From the NCBI GenBank assembly GCA_006227085.1, contig SBFY01000081.1:1-19093 (forward strand): a stretch of 19,093 bases of DNA, written 5' to 3'. A model generated the notes under the pieces. The model saw only the letters and a list, made by a program, of their open reading frames with translations, did no database searches and was not told the origin of the DNA. Made by a program: the position numbers and the translations under genes. This document shows, piece after piece, positions 1-7,421 of the stretch (its first letter is position 1; the number at the start of each line of letters is the position of its first letter). Origin of the DNA: Gammaproteobacteria bacterium (GTDB lineage: Bacteria; Pseudomonadota; Gammaproteobacteria; Pseudomonadales; M0112).

Positions 1-26
1 AAAGCCGGCCCATGGGCCGGCTTTTT
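1..26. terminator. Palindromic rho-independent terminator
   Basis: A perfect inverted repeat starts at base 1: AAAGCCGGCCC (1-11) pairs with GGGCCGGCTTT (14-24) around a very short loop, and T residues continue to 26. The GC-rich core flanked by A and T runs would work in both directions. It most likely ends a gene left of the window and separates it from bolA. The window edge may cut further A residues. Confidence 0.75.
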
Positions 27-61
27 GTTGCACAATAAAAACATCTTGATTGGAGGTTGGC

Positions 62-373
62 ATGCTGGTCGAAGAGCAGTTGCGTACCCGGGTGTTGCAG
101 GGGCTGGATCCGCAATATCTGGAAGTCATTAATGAGTCTCATGGGCATAATGTCCCGGAGGGTTCGGAAACGCATTTCAAACTGATCGTGGTGGCCTCGG
201 TATTTGATGGCATGGGGCGGCTGGAAAGGCATCGGCGTGTCTATGGGTTGGTTTCTGGGCAGCTGTCTGGTGGTGTGCACGCATTGGCTTTGCATTGTTA
301 CTCGCCTTCTGAATGGCAAGCAAGAAGTGGCGAGGCACCTTCCTCACCACCGTGTCAATCCAGGCGCCACTAA
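62..373 (+). CDS. bolA: BolA family protein
   Basis: A 103-residue protein of the BolA family, small cytoplasmic proteins that partner monothiol glutaredoxins in iron-sulfur cluster trafficking and, in enterobacteria, affect morphology and stress responses. The family pattern is clear: an N-terminal helix, then ESHGHNVPEGSETHFKLIVV (about residues 25-44), the RHRRVY segment and VHALALHCYSPSEW near residues 72-85. The NVP..ETHFK stretch and the ALALH motif are diagnostic. ATG 62 is chosen because GGAGG (52-56) lies 5 bases upstream; a TTG at 50 in the same frame has no such support. The C-terminal tail after SEW is Ser/Pro-rich and looks disordered. It stands just after a terminator and 12 bases before the radical SAM gene. 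Family assignment is firm; the exact role in this organism is not shown. Confidence 0.93.
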   Translation: MLVEEQLRTRVLQGLDPQYLEVINESHGHNVPEGSETHFKLIVVASVFDGMGRLERHRRVYGLVSGQLSGGVHALALHCYSPSEWQARSGEAPSSPPCQSRRH

Positions 374-385
374 CAATATTTGGTA

Positions 386-2311
386 ATGCATCCTATGATA
401 GGAAAGGTTCCAGTCATTGCAGTGCCTGTTGCGATAGAGCCCGAGCGAAGTGGTTATTACGCACTAGGGTTGTTGGTGGCATATGCAAAGATTTATCACC
501 AAGGTGCCTTGTGCGATGATTTTTGTTTCAAGCCGATACGTCCCTTCAGTGAACGTGATATAGATGATTGGTTGTCTTCTGTTGATTTTAGTCGACCATC
601 GGTGTACTTGTTCTCTGTCTTTGTGTGGAATCATGCAATCAGTTTGGCTGTTGCCCAGGGAATCCGACGCCGTTCCCCGGATTCATTGATTGTTTTTGGC
701 GGGGCCAATATTCCGCGTAGGCCATCAGAAGCCATTGCGTTCATGAATGCCCATCAGGTTATCGATGTGCTTGGTTTGGGAGAGGGGGAAGAAACTGTTG
801 CAGAAATGCTGCAGGCTCTTGCGGTGGCGTACAAAGCATTTGGGAAACTTCGCTTTGCTGACCTGTCCGAGGTCAAGGGTCTTGTTTATAGAAAACCGGA
901 TATGCATTCGGTGGTCACCCCTTCGCGCGAACGCATTGCTGATTTGGATGCGATCCCATCCCCTTATTTATCAGGAGTCTATCAGCAGGGAGCTCTTGAT
1001 GATTTTTATATGATTTATACAGAAATGACCAGGGGGTGTCCGTTCGGTTGTACGTTTTGTGATTGGGGTGGCCAGATTCTTTCGAAAGTCAGGAAGTTTG
1101 GGATTGAAAGATTCAAGAAGGAATTTGAATGGTTTTTCCAGGCTCGTGCCGGCATTGTGGGGCTCTGTGACGCGAATTTCGGCATGCTGAAAAGGGATGT
1201 AGATATTGCTGATCACGTTGTCGATTTCAAGAAGCGGCATGGATGGCCAAGAGCGTTTGTATCAAGCATGGCAAAGAACTCGGCCGATCGTGTCGCGGAT
1301 ATTTCGGTCAAGCTGGTCCAGGCGGGTTTGCAGACCCGGTTGGCTATTTCATTGCAAACAACCAATGAGCAGGTCCTGGAAAATATCGCTCGGGAAAATA
1401 TCAAGCTTTCGGATTATGAAAGACTTCTTGCCGTGTATCGATCCCATGATATTCCGATGCTAACGGAATTGTTGCTGGGGTTGCCGGGCCAAACGTACCA
1501 GACATTTTCCGAAGATGTTCAAAAAAGTTTTGATTGGCGGGTGCTGGCATGTATTTATCCTGTGATGGTGATGTCGAATGCCCCGATGGGGGATCCGCAA
1601 TATCGTGAAAAATACCAGATTGAAGTGGATGATGATGGCTATGCAATATCTGCGGCATCGTTTTCCAGACAGGACAGGGATAGGATGCTATGGCTCAGGA
1701 TGTTGTATGTGGCGTTTGTCCAGCAACATTTTGCCAAATACGCCTTGATTTTTTTGCAAGTCGAAAAGGGGGTCTTGGCGGTAGATTTGATGTCATCCTT
1801 GATTCGGCAAACTGAGTCAGATGTCGCGAATGCGTCAGGGGTGTACAAGGACTTGCTGTGGTTTGTCCGGTTTATCAAAGGTGCTTTGTCGGATTACAGC
1901 AAGGACTGGTTGATGGTTTCCTGGAATCACGAGGAGGGAGTCGCGCTGAATGACAAGCTAGTGGATATTTACCAGCAGCTATTCGCCTTTGCAGAAGAGT
2001 GTTATGGTATTTCCGTGACCCGGGCTGAAAAAGATGCATTGCTTGTATTGCAGTTGGCCGCTTGCAATATGAAAGGCAGGGGTTTCCCGGAAAACATCCC
2101 TGTGTCACTGGATATTGTGGCTTACTTCAAACAGTTTCTTGGGCTGGTTTCCCTAAAAAATATCCCGCAAGGGTTTCGGCCGTTAGCAGATTTCCCATCA
2201 GGTGAAATATTGCTGCCGGATCAGCTCGTCAGGAAACGTATGGGCTTTCATCAAACAAGTACGGATAAGGCAGAGTTCCCTTTTCGGATACAGGGGTTGG
2301 AGTCGTTGTGA
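386..2311 (+). CDS. B12-binding-type radical SAM protein, function unknown
   Basis: A 641-residue protein. Residues about 10-150 look like a cobalamin-binding Rossmann domain (SVYLFSVFVWN, SLIVFGGANIPRRP, VLGLGEGEE); the DxHxxG motif of base-off B12 binders is not seen. The radical SAM core follows, with the 4Fe-4S motif TRGCPFGCTFCDWGG (Cys218, Cys222, Cys225), then CDANFGM near 261-267 and ELLLGLPGQT near 361-370. A C-terminal region of about 200 residues has no recognisable domain. Such proteins include methyltransferases and enzymes of cofactor, natural-product or peptide modification; the substrate cannot be read here. ATG 386 is chosen over TTG 380 or ATG 395, but none has a good Shine-Dalgarno sequence. 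The stop overlaps the next start (GTGA, 2308-2311). The gene is AT-richer than its neighbours (bases 961-1020 are about 35% GC), suggesting later acquisition. Confidence 0.88.
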   Translation: MHPMIGKVPVIAVPVAIEPERSGYYALGLLVAYAKIYHQGALCDDFCFKPIRPFSERDIDDWLSSVDFSRPSVYLFSVFVWNHAISLAVAQGIRRRSPDSLIVFGGANIPRRPSEAIAFMNAHQVIDVLGLGEGEETVAEMLQALAVAYKAFGKLRFADLSEVKGLVYRKPDMHSVVTPSRERIADLDAIPSPYLSGVYQQGALDDFYMIYTEMTRGCPFGCTFCDWGGQILSKVRKFGIERFKKEFEWFFQARAGIVGLCDANFGMLKRDVDIADHVVDFKKRHGWPRAFVSSMAKNSADRVADISVKLVQAGLQTRLAISLQTTNEQVLENIARENIKLSDYERLLAVYRSHDIPMLTELLLGLPGQTYQTFSEDVQKSFDWRVLACIYPVMVMSNAPMGDPQYREKYQIEVDDDGYAISAASFSRQDRDRMLWLRMLYVAFVQQHFAKYALIFLQVEKGVLAVDLMSSLIRQTESDVANASGVYKDLLWFVRFIKGALSDYSKDWLMVSWNHEEGVALNDKLVDIYQQLFAFAEECYGISVTRAEKDALLVLQLAACNMKGRGFPENIPVSLDIVAYFKQFLGLVSLKNIPQGFRPLADFPSGEILLPDQLVRKRMGFHQTSTDKAEFPFRIQGLESL

Positions 2312-3165
2312 AAACTGATCAGGTAGTCGTGGTCACCGGCGCAAGCCGCGGTGCTGGCAAAGGCATTGCGCTGGCATTGGCGGAAACCGGCGCGACAGTT
2401 TATGTCACCGGGCGCAGCGCCCAGGAGGGTGATGCACCTTTGCCGGGCACGGTGTTTGCCACCGCTGAGGAAATCAACCAGCGTGGTGGCAAAGGCATTC
2501 CGGTGGTGGTTGATCATGCCGATGATGCGCAAGTCAAAGCCTTGTTTTCACGCATTGATCGCGAGCAAGGGCGCCTCGATATCCTTGTTAATAATGCAGC
2601 GTGTATCCCGGAGGGGCTGACCGACAAAGGTGGTTTCTGGGAAAAGCCCTTGGGGTTACTCGATATCCTCAATGTCGGGATGCGCTCACATTATGTGGCC
2701 AGTTATTACGCGGCACCGATCATGGTGCGCCAGCGCAGCGGCTTGATCGTGCATACCTCGTCGTTTGGTGGCCGCTGTTACATGCACGGTCCGGCTTATG
2801 GGGCGGGCAAGGCGGCAGTTGACAAAATGGCCAATGACATGGCGGTGGATTTGCGACCTTACGATGTGGCCTGTGTGTCCATCTGGATGGGCCTGTTGCG
2901 CACCGAGCGCACCATGAAAGTGTTTGATGCCGAGCCGGAAAAATACGCAGCGTTGATGGAGGCGACCGAGTCACCGGAATTCACCGGCCGTGTGATTGCT
3001 GCCCTGGCAAAAGATCCGGCGTTGATGCAAAAGTCCGGCAAGATCCTGGTGGGTGCGGAATTGGCACAGGAATACGGGGTGACCGATATTGATGGCCGCC
3101 AACCAGCCTCGCATGCACCTATGCTGGGGGCGCCCGCACAGGCTAATCCGGCGGTGGTGGAATAA
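2308..3165 (+). CDS. SDR family oxidoreductase (DHRS1-like)
   Basis: A 285-residue short-chain dehydrogenase/reductase with all classical hallmarks: cofactor motif TGASRGAG (residues 10-17), NNA (95-97), a serine near 151-152 (HTSS), and the catalytic YGAGK (Tyr164, Lys168). TGR at 34-36 followed by S, rather than an acidic residue at the end of strand 2, would fit NADP(H), though this is only suggestive. The long insert before NNA and the C-terminal extension resemble the DHRS1-type subgroup. The GTG start overlaps the upstream stop (GTGA), and GGAG (2299-2302) sits 5 bases before it, so translation is probably coupled to the radical SAM gene. It precedes the HbpS-like gene by 3 bases and the ring-cleavage genes, which suggests oxidation or reduction of a hydroxy or keto group on a steroid-derived intermediate. 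The substrate is inferred from context only. Confidence 0.9.
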   Translation: MKTDQVVVVTGASRGAGKGIALALAETGATVYVTGRSAQEGDAPLPGTVFATAEEINQRGGKGIPVVVDHADDAQVKALFSRIDREQGRLDILVNNAACIPEGLTDKGGFWEKPLGLLDILNVGMRSHYVASYYAAPIMVRQRSGLIVHTSSFGGRCYMHGPAYGAGKAAVDKMANDMAVDLRPYDVACVSIWMGLLRTERTMKVFDAEPEKYAALMEATESPEFTGRVIAALAKDPALMQKSGKILVGAELAQEYGVTDIDGRQPASHAPMLGAPAQANPAVVE

Positions 3166-3168
3166 GGC

Positions 3169-3591
3169 ATGGCAATCCTCAATTCGCAGCGCTTGCTGGC
3201 ATCGGATGCCTCACAGGCATTGGCTTCTGCAGCGATTGCCCTGGCGCGCCAGCAAGGGGTTGCCGTGGCAGTGGCGGTGGTCGATGCCGCTGGCCAATTG
3301 AAGGCCTTCCTGGCCGATGACCAGGCGCCGTGGGTGGCTTCCGAACTGTGCCAGCGCAAGGCCAGGACTGCCTTGCTGGGGTTGGCCTCAGGCGATCTGG
3401 GGCAGGCCCTCGCTGACCAGCCCGCCTTGATGCACAGTTTTGCAGCGGTTCCCGGGGTCACCCTGCTGGCTGGCGGGATCCCTGTGCGGGTGGAGGGTCA
3501 GGTTGTCGGGGCGATTGGTGTCGGGGGCGGCACGCCGGCCCAGGATGCTGATATCGCCCTGCAGGCACTGGCTCACGCCGGTTTGGCGTAA
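3169..3591 (+). CDS. GlcG/HbpS family (DUF336) protein
   Basis: A 140-residue cytoplasmic protein of the GlcG/HbpS family. The C-terminal signature is plain: LLAGGIPVRVEGQVVGAIGVGGG near residues 100-122, then TPAQDADIALQAL. The N-terminal half has the AVAVVDAAGQLKAF strand-turn-strand typical of the fold. Streptomyces HbpS binds haem, but many members have no known function, and they are frequently found inside catabolic clusters for aromatic compounds, glycols and steroids. It lies only 3 bases after the SDR stop, so the two are surely cotranscribed. The hydrolase gene follows after 100 bases that may hold its own promoter. The family call is firm; the role in the pathway is unknown. Confidence 0.88.
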   Translation: MAILNSQRLLASDASQALASAAIALARQQGVAVAVAVVDAAGQLKAFLADDQAPWVASELCQRKARTALLGLASGDLGQALADQPALMHSFAAVPGVTLLAGGIPVRVEGQVVGAIGVGGGTPAQDADIALQALAHAGLA

Positions 3592-3628
3592 GCCCCGTAT
3601 TTTATCGGCCGGTTTTCCGGTTTTTCCC

Positions 3629-3665
3629 TTTCCCGTCAGGGCGCTAACCCCTAAAATAGCGCCCT
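3629..3665 (+). promoter_or_regulatory. Candidate promoter with 9-bp inverted repeat before the tesDEFG-like genes
   Basis: In the 100-base gap before the hydrolase gene, AGGGCGCTA (3638-3646) and TAGCGCCCT (3657-3665) form a perfect 9-bp inverted repeat with a 10-base spacer. A TAAAAT -10-like hexamer (3652-3657) lies in the spacer and touches the right arm. The -35 region is weak. No T run follows the repeat, so it is not a classic terminator; an operator over a promoter is the simpler reading. Two CCGGTT copies (3609-3614 and 3618-3623) lie just upstream. This is inferred from sequence alone. Confidence 0.45.
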
Positions 3666-3691
3666 TGTCCCGACCGTTGATGGAGCGCCTG

Positions 3692-4525
3692 ATGAGTCCA
3701 GCCAAGCCCTTTCCTGAAGGCCAGTATGCCGACCTGCCGAATGGCTATCGCATTCATTACCTGGAGCAGGGCAGTGGGCCGGTGGTGGTGTTCCTGCACG
3801 GCAGTGGCAGTGGTGCCAGTGGCTATAGCAACTTCAAGCAGAACTACCCGTTCCTGGCCGATGCCGGTTACCGGGTCATCGTGCCGGACCACATTGGCTA
3901 CGGCTACTCCGATAAGCCGGACGATGTGCAATACCACCTCGATTTCTTTGTCGAATGCATCAAGCAGACGCTGGATGCCCTGAAGGTCAAAACCTGCACC
4001 TTGATTGGCAATTCACTGGGCGGGGCCATTGCCATCAAGTTTGCCCTTGATTACCCGCAGATGATGGACAAACTGGTGCTGATGGCACCGGGCGGTATTG
4101 AGAACCAGCCGGATTATTTCACCATGCCCGGCATGGCGATGATGAAGGAAGTGTTCATGTCGCCGGATCCGGTCACCCCTGAGCGCATGAAGGCGTTCTT
4201 CCGAAAGGCCTTCGTGGTGGATCCTGCCTGTGTCGATGATGCCCTGGTGCAGGAGCGTTGGCAGACCATGCAACTGCAGAACCAGCAAGTGATCAAGACC
4301 ATGGTGGTGCCGAACATGGAAGATCGCTTGCATGAAATCACCTGCCCGGTCCTGGTGTTCTGGGGTATCAACGAGAACATGATGCCGGAAACGGGTGTCA
4401 TGAAACTCGCCAAGAAAATCACCCATGTACGGGTCGTGCTGGTCTCGCAGTGCGGACATTGGGTGCAGCTGGAACATCGCGATATGTTCAATCGCACCAC
4501 GCTGGATTTCCTCCAGCACGGTTAA
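3692..4525 (+). CDS. tesD: Meta-cleavage product C-C hydrolase (TesD/HsaD/BphD type)
   Basis: A 277-residue alpha/beta hydrolase of the meta-cleavage product family. These enzymes cut the carbon-carbon bond of the ring-opened dienoate; in steroid breakdown they yield a bicyclic acid and 2-hydroxyhexa-2,4-dienoate. Visible motifs are the oxyanion region HGSGSG (36-41), nucleophile elbow GNSLGG (Ser108) and the catalytic histidine in QCGHWVQLEH (His256). Where BphD and HsaD carry the catalytic Asp, in WGxxD, this protein reads WGINE, with Glu228 at that position. ATG 3692 is chosen because GGAG (3682-3685) lies 6 bases before it; ATG 3680 in frame lacks a site. The hydratase gene follows after 23 bases. 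The family is certain; steroid specificity rests on the KshA-like gene elsewhere in the window. Confidence 0.9.
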   Translation: MSPAKPFPEGQYADLPNGYRIHYLEQGSGPVVVFLHGSGSGASGYSNFKQNYPFLADAGYRVIVPDHIGYGYSDKPDDVQYHLDFFVECIKQTLDALKVKTCTLIGNSLGGAIAIKFALDYPQMMDKLVLMAPGGIENQPDYFTMPGMAMMKEVFMSPDPVTPERMKAFFRKAFVVDPACVDDALVQERWQTMQLQNQQVIKTMVVPNMEDRLHEITCPVLVFWGINENMMPETGVMKLAKKITHVRVVLVSQCGHWVQLEHRDMFNRTTLDFLQHG

Positions 4526-4548
4526 CTTTGCCAGGAGTTTGTTGTCCC

Positions 4549-5334
4549 ATGGAAAAAGAACGAATCCATCGCCTGGGTGATGAATTGTTTGATGCGCTGA
4601 TGACGCAGCAAACGCTTGCACCACTCACGGAGCGTGAGCCGGATATCACCATTGATGATGCGTATTACATCTCCTTGCGCATGGTGAGTCGCCGTGTGGA
4701 TGCCGGTGAGCGCATTGTGGGCAAGAAGATTGGGGTGACCAGCAAGGCCGTGCAGGACATGCTGGGTGTGTTCCAGCCCGATTTCGGCTTCCTGACCGAT
4801 CGCATGGAATACCCGAACGGGGCTGACATCCCGATTGCCGGCAACCTGATCCAGCCGCGTGCAGAAGCGGAAATTGCGTTCATCCTGAAGAAAGACCTGG
4901 TCGGCCCGAATGTCACTGAGGCCGATGTGCTGGATGCGACCGATTGCATTATCCCGTGTTTCGAGATTGTCGATTCACGTATCCATAACTGGAAAATCCG
5001 CATCCAGGACACCATTTCCGATAACGCTTCCTGTGGTGTGTTTGTGTTGGGGGATGCGCGTGCCAATCCTGCTGACCATGATCTGCCGAACCTGAAAATC
5101 CGTGTGACCAAGAACGGTAAGCCTTTGAGTGAAGGACTGGGTTCCGCTGTACAAGGTAATCCCTTGACGGCCGTCGCATGGCTGGCCAATACCCTGGGTC
5201 AATACAATATCCCGTTCAAGGCAGGCGATATCATCCTGTCCGGTTCACTGGTTCCGCTGGAGCCGGTGGTGGCTGGTGACAAACTGTCACTGGAGCTGGA
5301 AGGCGTGGGCACCGCTGAAGTGAATTTCGTTTAA
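4549..5334 (+). CDS. tesE: 2-hydroxydienoate hydratase (TesE/HsaE/MhpD type)
   Basis: A 261-residue member of the fumarylacetoacetase-related hydratase family. It adds water to a 2-hydroxy-2,4-dienoate to give a 4-hydroxy-2-oxoalkanoate, namely 4-hydroxy-2-oxohexanoate in the steroid route. The metal-binding glutamates are where MhpD has them: Glu106 and Glu108 in QPRAEAE and Glu139 in PCFEIVDSR. Lys60 (GKKIGVTS) and Asp78 (QPDFG) match residues described as catalytically important in MhpD. Length is normal for the family. The ATG at 4549 has AGGAG at 4533-4537, a rather long spacing of 11 bases; the in-frame region upstream lies inside the hydrolase gene. It stands between hydrolase and aldehyde dehydrogenase genes in pathway order. 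Confidence 0.93.
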   Translation: MEKERIHRLGDELFDALMTQQTLAPLTEREPDITIDDAYYISLRMVSRRVDAGERIVGKKIGVTSKAVQDMLGVFQPDFGFLTDRMEYPNGADIPIAGNLIQPRAEAEIAFILKKDLVGPNVTEADVLDATDCIIPCFEIVDSRIHNWKIRIQDTISDNASCGVFVLGDARANPADHDLPNLKIRVTKNGKPLSEGLGSAVQGNPLTAVAWLANTLGQYNIPFKAGDIILSGSLVPLEPVVAGDKLSLELEGVGTAEVNFV

Positions 5335-5357
5335 CTGTTGAGGCAAGAGACGACACC

Positions 5358-6272
5358 ATGAGCAAGAAAATCAAAGCCGCCATCATTGGCCCCGGCAATA
5401 TCGGCACTGACCTGCTGATGAAGGCCATGCGCAGCGAATTTATCGAACCCGTCTGGATGGTCGGTGTGGTGCCGGATTCCCCGGGTCTCGCGCGCGCCAA
5501 GGAAATGGGCCTGAATGTCACTGCGGATGGTGTCGATGGCATGATGCCGTATATCGAGCGCGATGGCGTGCAGATTGCCTTTGATGCGACCAGTGCCTAT
5601 GTGCATGCCGAGAATTCCCGCAAGGTGAACTCCAAGGGTGTATTGATGATTGACCTGACGCCCGCGGCGATTGGTCCGTACTGTATCCCGCCGGTGAACC
5701 TGAAAGAGCACATGGGCAAGAAAGAAATGAACGTGAATATGGTGACCTGTGGTGGCCAGGCAACCATCCCGCTAGTGGCTGCGGTCAGCCGCGTGCAACC
5801 AGTCTCGTATGGCGAAATCGTTGCCACGGTATCGTCCAAATCGGCCGGCCCCGGTACGCGCAAGAATATCGATGAATTCACCCGTACCACTGCTGGTGCG
5901 ATCGAGAAAATCGGCGGCGCCAAGCAGGGCAAGGCGATCATCATCATTAACCCGGCAGAGCCGCCACTGATCATGCGTGACACCATTCATTGCCTGGTTG
6001 AAGGCAAGCCGGATGAAAAGAAGATCACGGAATCGATCCATGACATGATCAAGGAAGTGCAGAAATATGTGCCGGGCTACACCTTGAAGAACGGCCCGGT
6101 GTTCGACGGTAACCGCGTGTCGATTTACATGGAAGTCGAAGGCTTGGGAGACTTCCTGCCCAAGTATGCCGGTAATCTCGACATCATGACGGCTGCTGCA
6201 TTGCGCACGGCCGAAATGTTTGCTGAAGAAATCATTAACGGCAAGATCACACTCGAACCTGTGACGGCCTGA
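5358..6272 (+). CDS. tesF: Acylating acetaldehyde/propanal dehydrogenase (TesF/HsaG/MhpF type)
   Basis: A 304-residue CoA-acylating aldehyde dehydrogenase of the DmpF/MhpF family. It oxidises the aldehyde handed on by the aldolase to acyl-CoA with NAD; in steroid pathways the product is propanoyl-CoA. Seen in the sequence are the N-terminal nucleotide-binding loop GPGNIG (11-16), the catalytic cysteine in MVTCGGQATIP (Cys131), and FDATSAYVHAENS (75-87). Length matches the family. It forms a channelling complex with the aldolase in characterised homologues, and the aldolase gene follows 10 bases later. The start at 5358 has only weak purine-rich sequence upstream, but the protein aligns from its first residues. 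Confidence 0.95.
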   Translation: MSKKIKAAIIGPGNIGTDLLMKAMRSEFIEPVWMVGVVPDSPGLARAKEMGLNVTADGVDGMMPYIERDGVQIAFDATSAYVHAENSRKVNSKGVLMIDLTPAAIGPYCIPPVNLKEHMGKKEMNVNMVTCGGQATIPLVAAVSRVQPVSYGEIVATVSSKSAGPGTRKNIDEFTRTTAGAIEKIGGAKQGKAIIIINPAEPPLIMRDTIHCLVEGKPDEKKITESIHDMIKEVQKYVPGYTLKNGPVFDGNRVSIYMEVEGLGDFLPKYAGNLDIMTAAALRTAEMFAEEIINGKITLEPVTA

Positions 6273-6282
6273 GGAGCAGACC

Positions 6283-7314
6283 ATGAACCTGAATGGCAAG
6301 AAAGTAACCCTGCATGACATGTGCCTGCGTGATGGCATGCACACCAATCGTCACCAGATCACCGTCGAGCAAATGAAAACGGTGGCCAAGGCATTGGATG
6401 ACGCCGGTATGCCGCTGATTGAAGTCACCCATGGCGATGGCCTGGGTGGTGCTTCCGTGAACTACGGTTTTCCGGCGGCTACGGATGAGCAATACCTGAA
6501 AGCGGTGGTGGGTGTTGTCAAGAAAGCGAAGATATCGGCACTGTTGTTGCCGGGTATCGGCACGGTCGATCACCTGAAAATGGCGGCTGATTGCGGTATC
6601 AGCACGATTCGTGTGGCCACGCACTGCACGGAAGCCGACGTGTCCGAGCAGCATATCGGCATGGCCAGTGACATGAAGCTGGATACGGTCGGCTTCCTGA
6701 TGATGGCGCACATGATTGGCCCGGAAGAATTGCTGGAACAGTTGAAGCTGATGGAATCCTACGGTGCCAACTGCGTGTACATCACTGACTCAGCCGGTTA
6801 CATGTTGCCGGATGATGTGAGTGTGCGCATTGCGCTGGCGCGCAAGGAGCTGAAGCCGGAAACCGAGCTTGGTTTCCATGGCCACCACAACCTGGCAATG
6901 GGCGTGGCTAACTCGCTGGCCGCGATTGAGGCGGGTGCCAATCGTGTGGATGGATCGGTGGCCGGCATGGGTGCCGGTGCCGGCAATACGCCGCTGGAAG
7001 TGCTGGTGGCAGTATTGAGCCGTATGGGTGTTGAGCATGGTGTGGATCTCTACAAGATCATGGATGCCGCAGAAGATGCGGTACTGCCGATCATGGAGCA
7101 TCCGACCCGGATCGATCGCGATGCCCTGACGCTCGGTTATGCCGGCGTGTATTCTTCCTTCCTGTTGTTTGCCAAGCGTGCAGCGGCCAAGTACAACCTG
7201 TCGTCACGCGATATCCTGGTCGAGTTGGGTCGCCGTCGCACGGTAGGTGGCCAGGAAGACATGATCGAAGACCTGGCGCTGGACATGGCCAGTGGCAAGG
7301 TGAAAGTGGGTTGA
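6283..7314 (+). CDS. tesG: 4-hydroxy-2-oxo acid aldolase (TesG/HsaF/MhpE type)
   Basis: A 343-residue class II pyruvate aldolase that cleaves 4-hydroxy-2-oxovalerate or -hexanoate to pyruvate and acetaldehyde or propanal. The N-terminal TIM barrel shows the active-site run LRDGMH (Arg16, Asp17, His20), and the metal ligands HGHHNLAMG (His199, His201) follow; these correspond to Asp18, His200 and His202 of DmpG. The C-terminal domain that contacts the partner dehydrogenase is present and ends with the usual GGQEDMIEDLALDM stretch. AGGAG (6272-6276) lies 6 bases before ATG 6283. It is the last gene of the cluster, with a strong terminator 18 bases after its stop. Genuine chain length is decided by TesE/TesD context, not by this protein. 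Confidence 0.95.
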   Translation: MNLNGKKVTLHDMCLRDGMHTNRHQITVEQMKTVAKALDDAGMPLIEVTHGDGLGGASVNYGFPAATDEQYLKAVVGVVKKAKISALLLPGIGTVDHLKMAADCGISTIRVATHCTEADVSEQHIGMASDMKLDTVGFLMMAHMIGPEELLEQLKLMESYGANCVYITDSAGYMLPDDVSVRIALARKELKPETELGFHGHHNLAMGVANSLAAIEAGANRVDGSVAGMGAGAGNTPLEVLVAVLSRMGVEHGVDLYKIMDAAEDAVLPIMEHPTRIDRDALTLGYAGVYSSFLLFAKRAAAKYNLSSRDILVELGRRRTVGGQEDMIEDLALDMASGKVKVG

Positions 7315-7332
7315 TCCTGCGAAGTGCCAAAC

Positions 7333-7364
7333 AAAAAAGCCGGGGTCTGCCCCGGCTTTTTTTT
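7333..7364. terminator. Strong rho-independent terminator after tesG
   Basis: An A run (7333-7338) and GCCGGGG (7339-7345) pair with CCCCGGC (7350-7356) and eight T residues (7357-7364) around the tetraloop TCTG. The symmetrical A and T runs allow function on both strands. It ends the catabolic transcript and isolates it from the DUF3592 gene. Confidence 0.92.
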
Positions 7365-7421
7365 GCCCATGGGTTTAGTGTTATGGTGCGTGTCATGGGT
7401 ATCCAGTTCGGGTAAACCGGG

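Noticed and set aside
2859..3461. Minus-strand open frame of 200 codons
   Set aside because: It lies opposite the SDR and HbpS-like genes and its translation is rich in Ala, Ser and Arg with no family motif. It is a shadow of the GC-rich plus-strand codons.
3440..3691. N-terminal extension of the hydrolase frame up to 3440
   Set aside because: It would overlap the HbpS-like gene, and the added residues are unlike the family; ATG 3692 has a good ribosome site.
4013..4624. Minus-strand open frame of 203 codons rich in His
   Set aside because: Antisense to the hydrolase and hydratase genes, which are well supported; the His-rich composition is the mirror of their codons.
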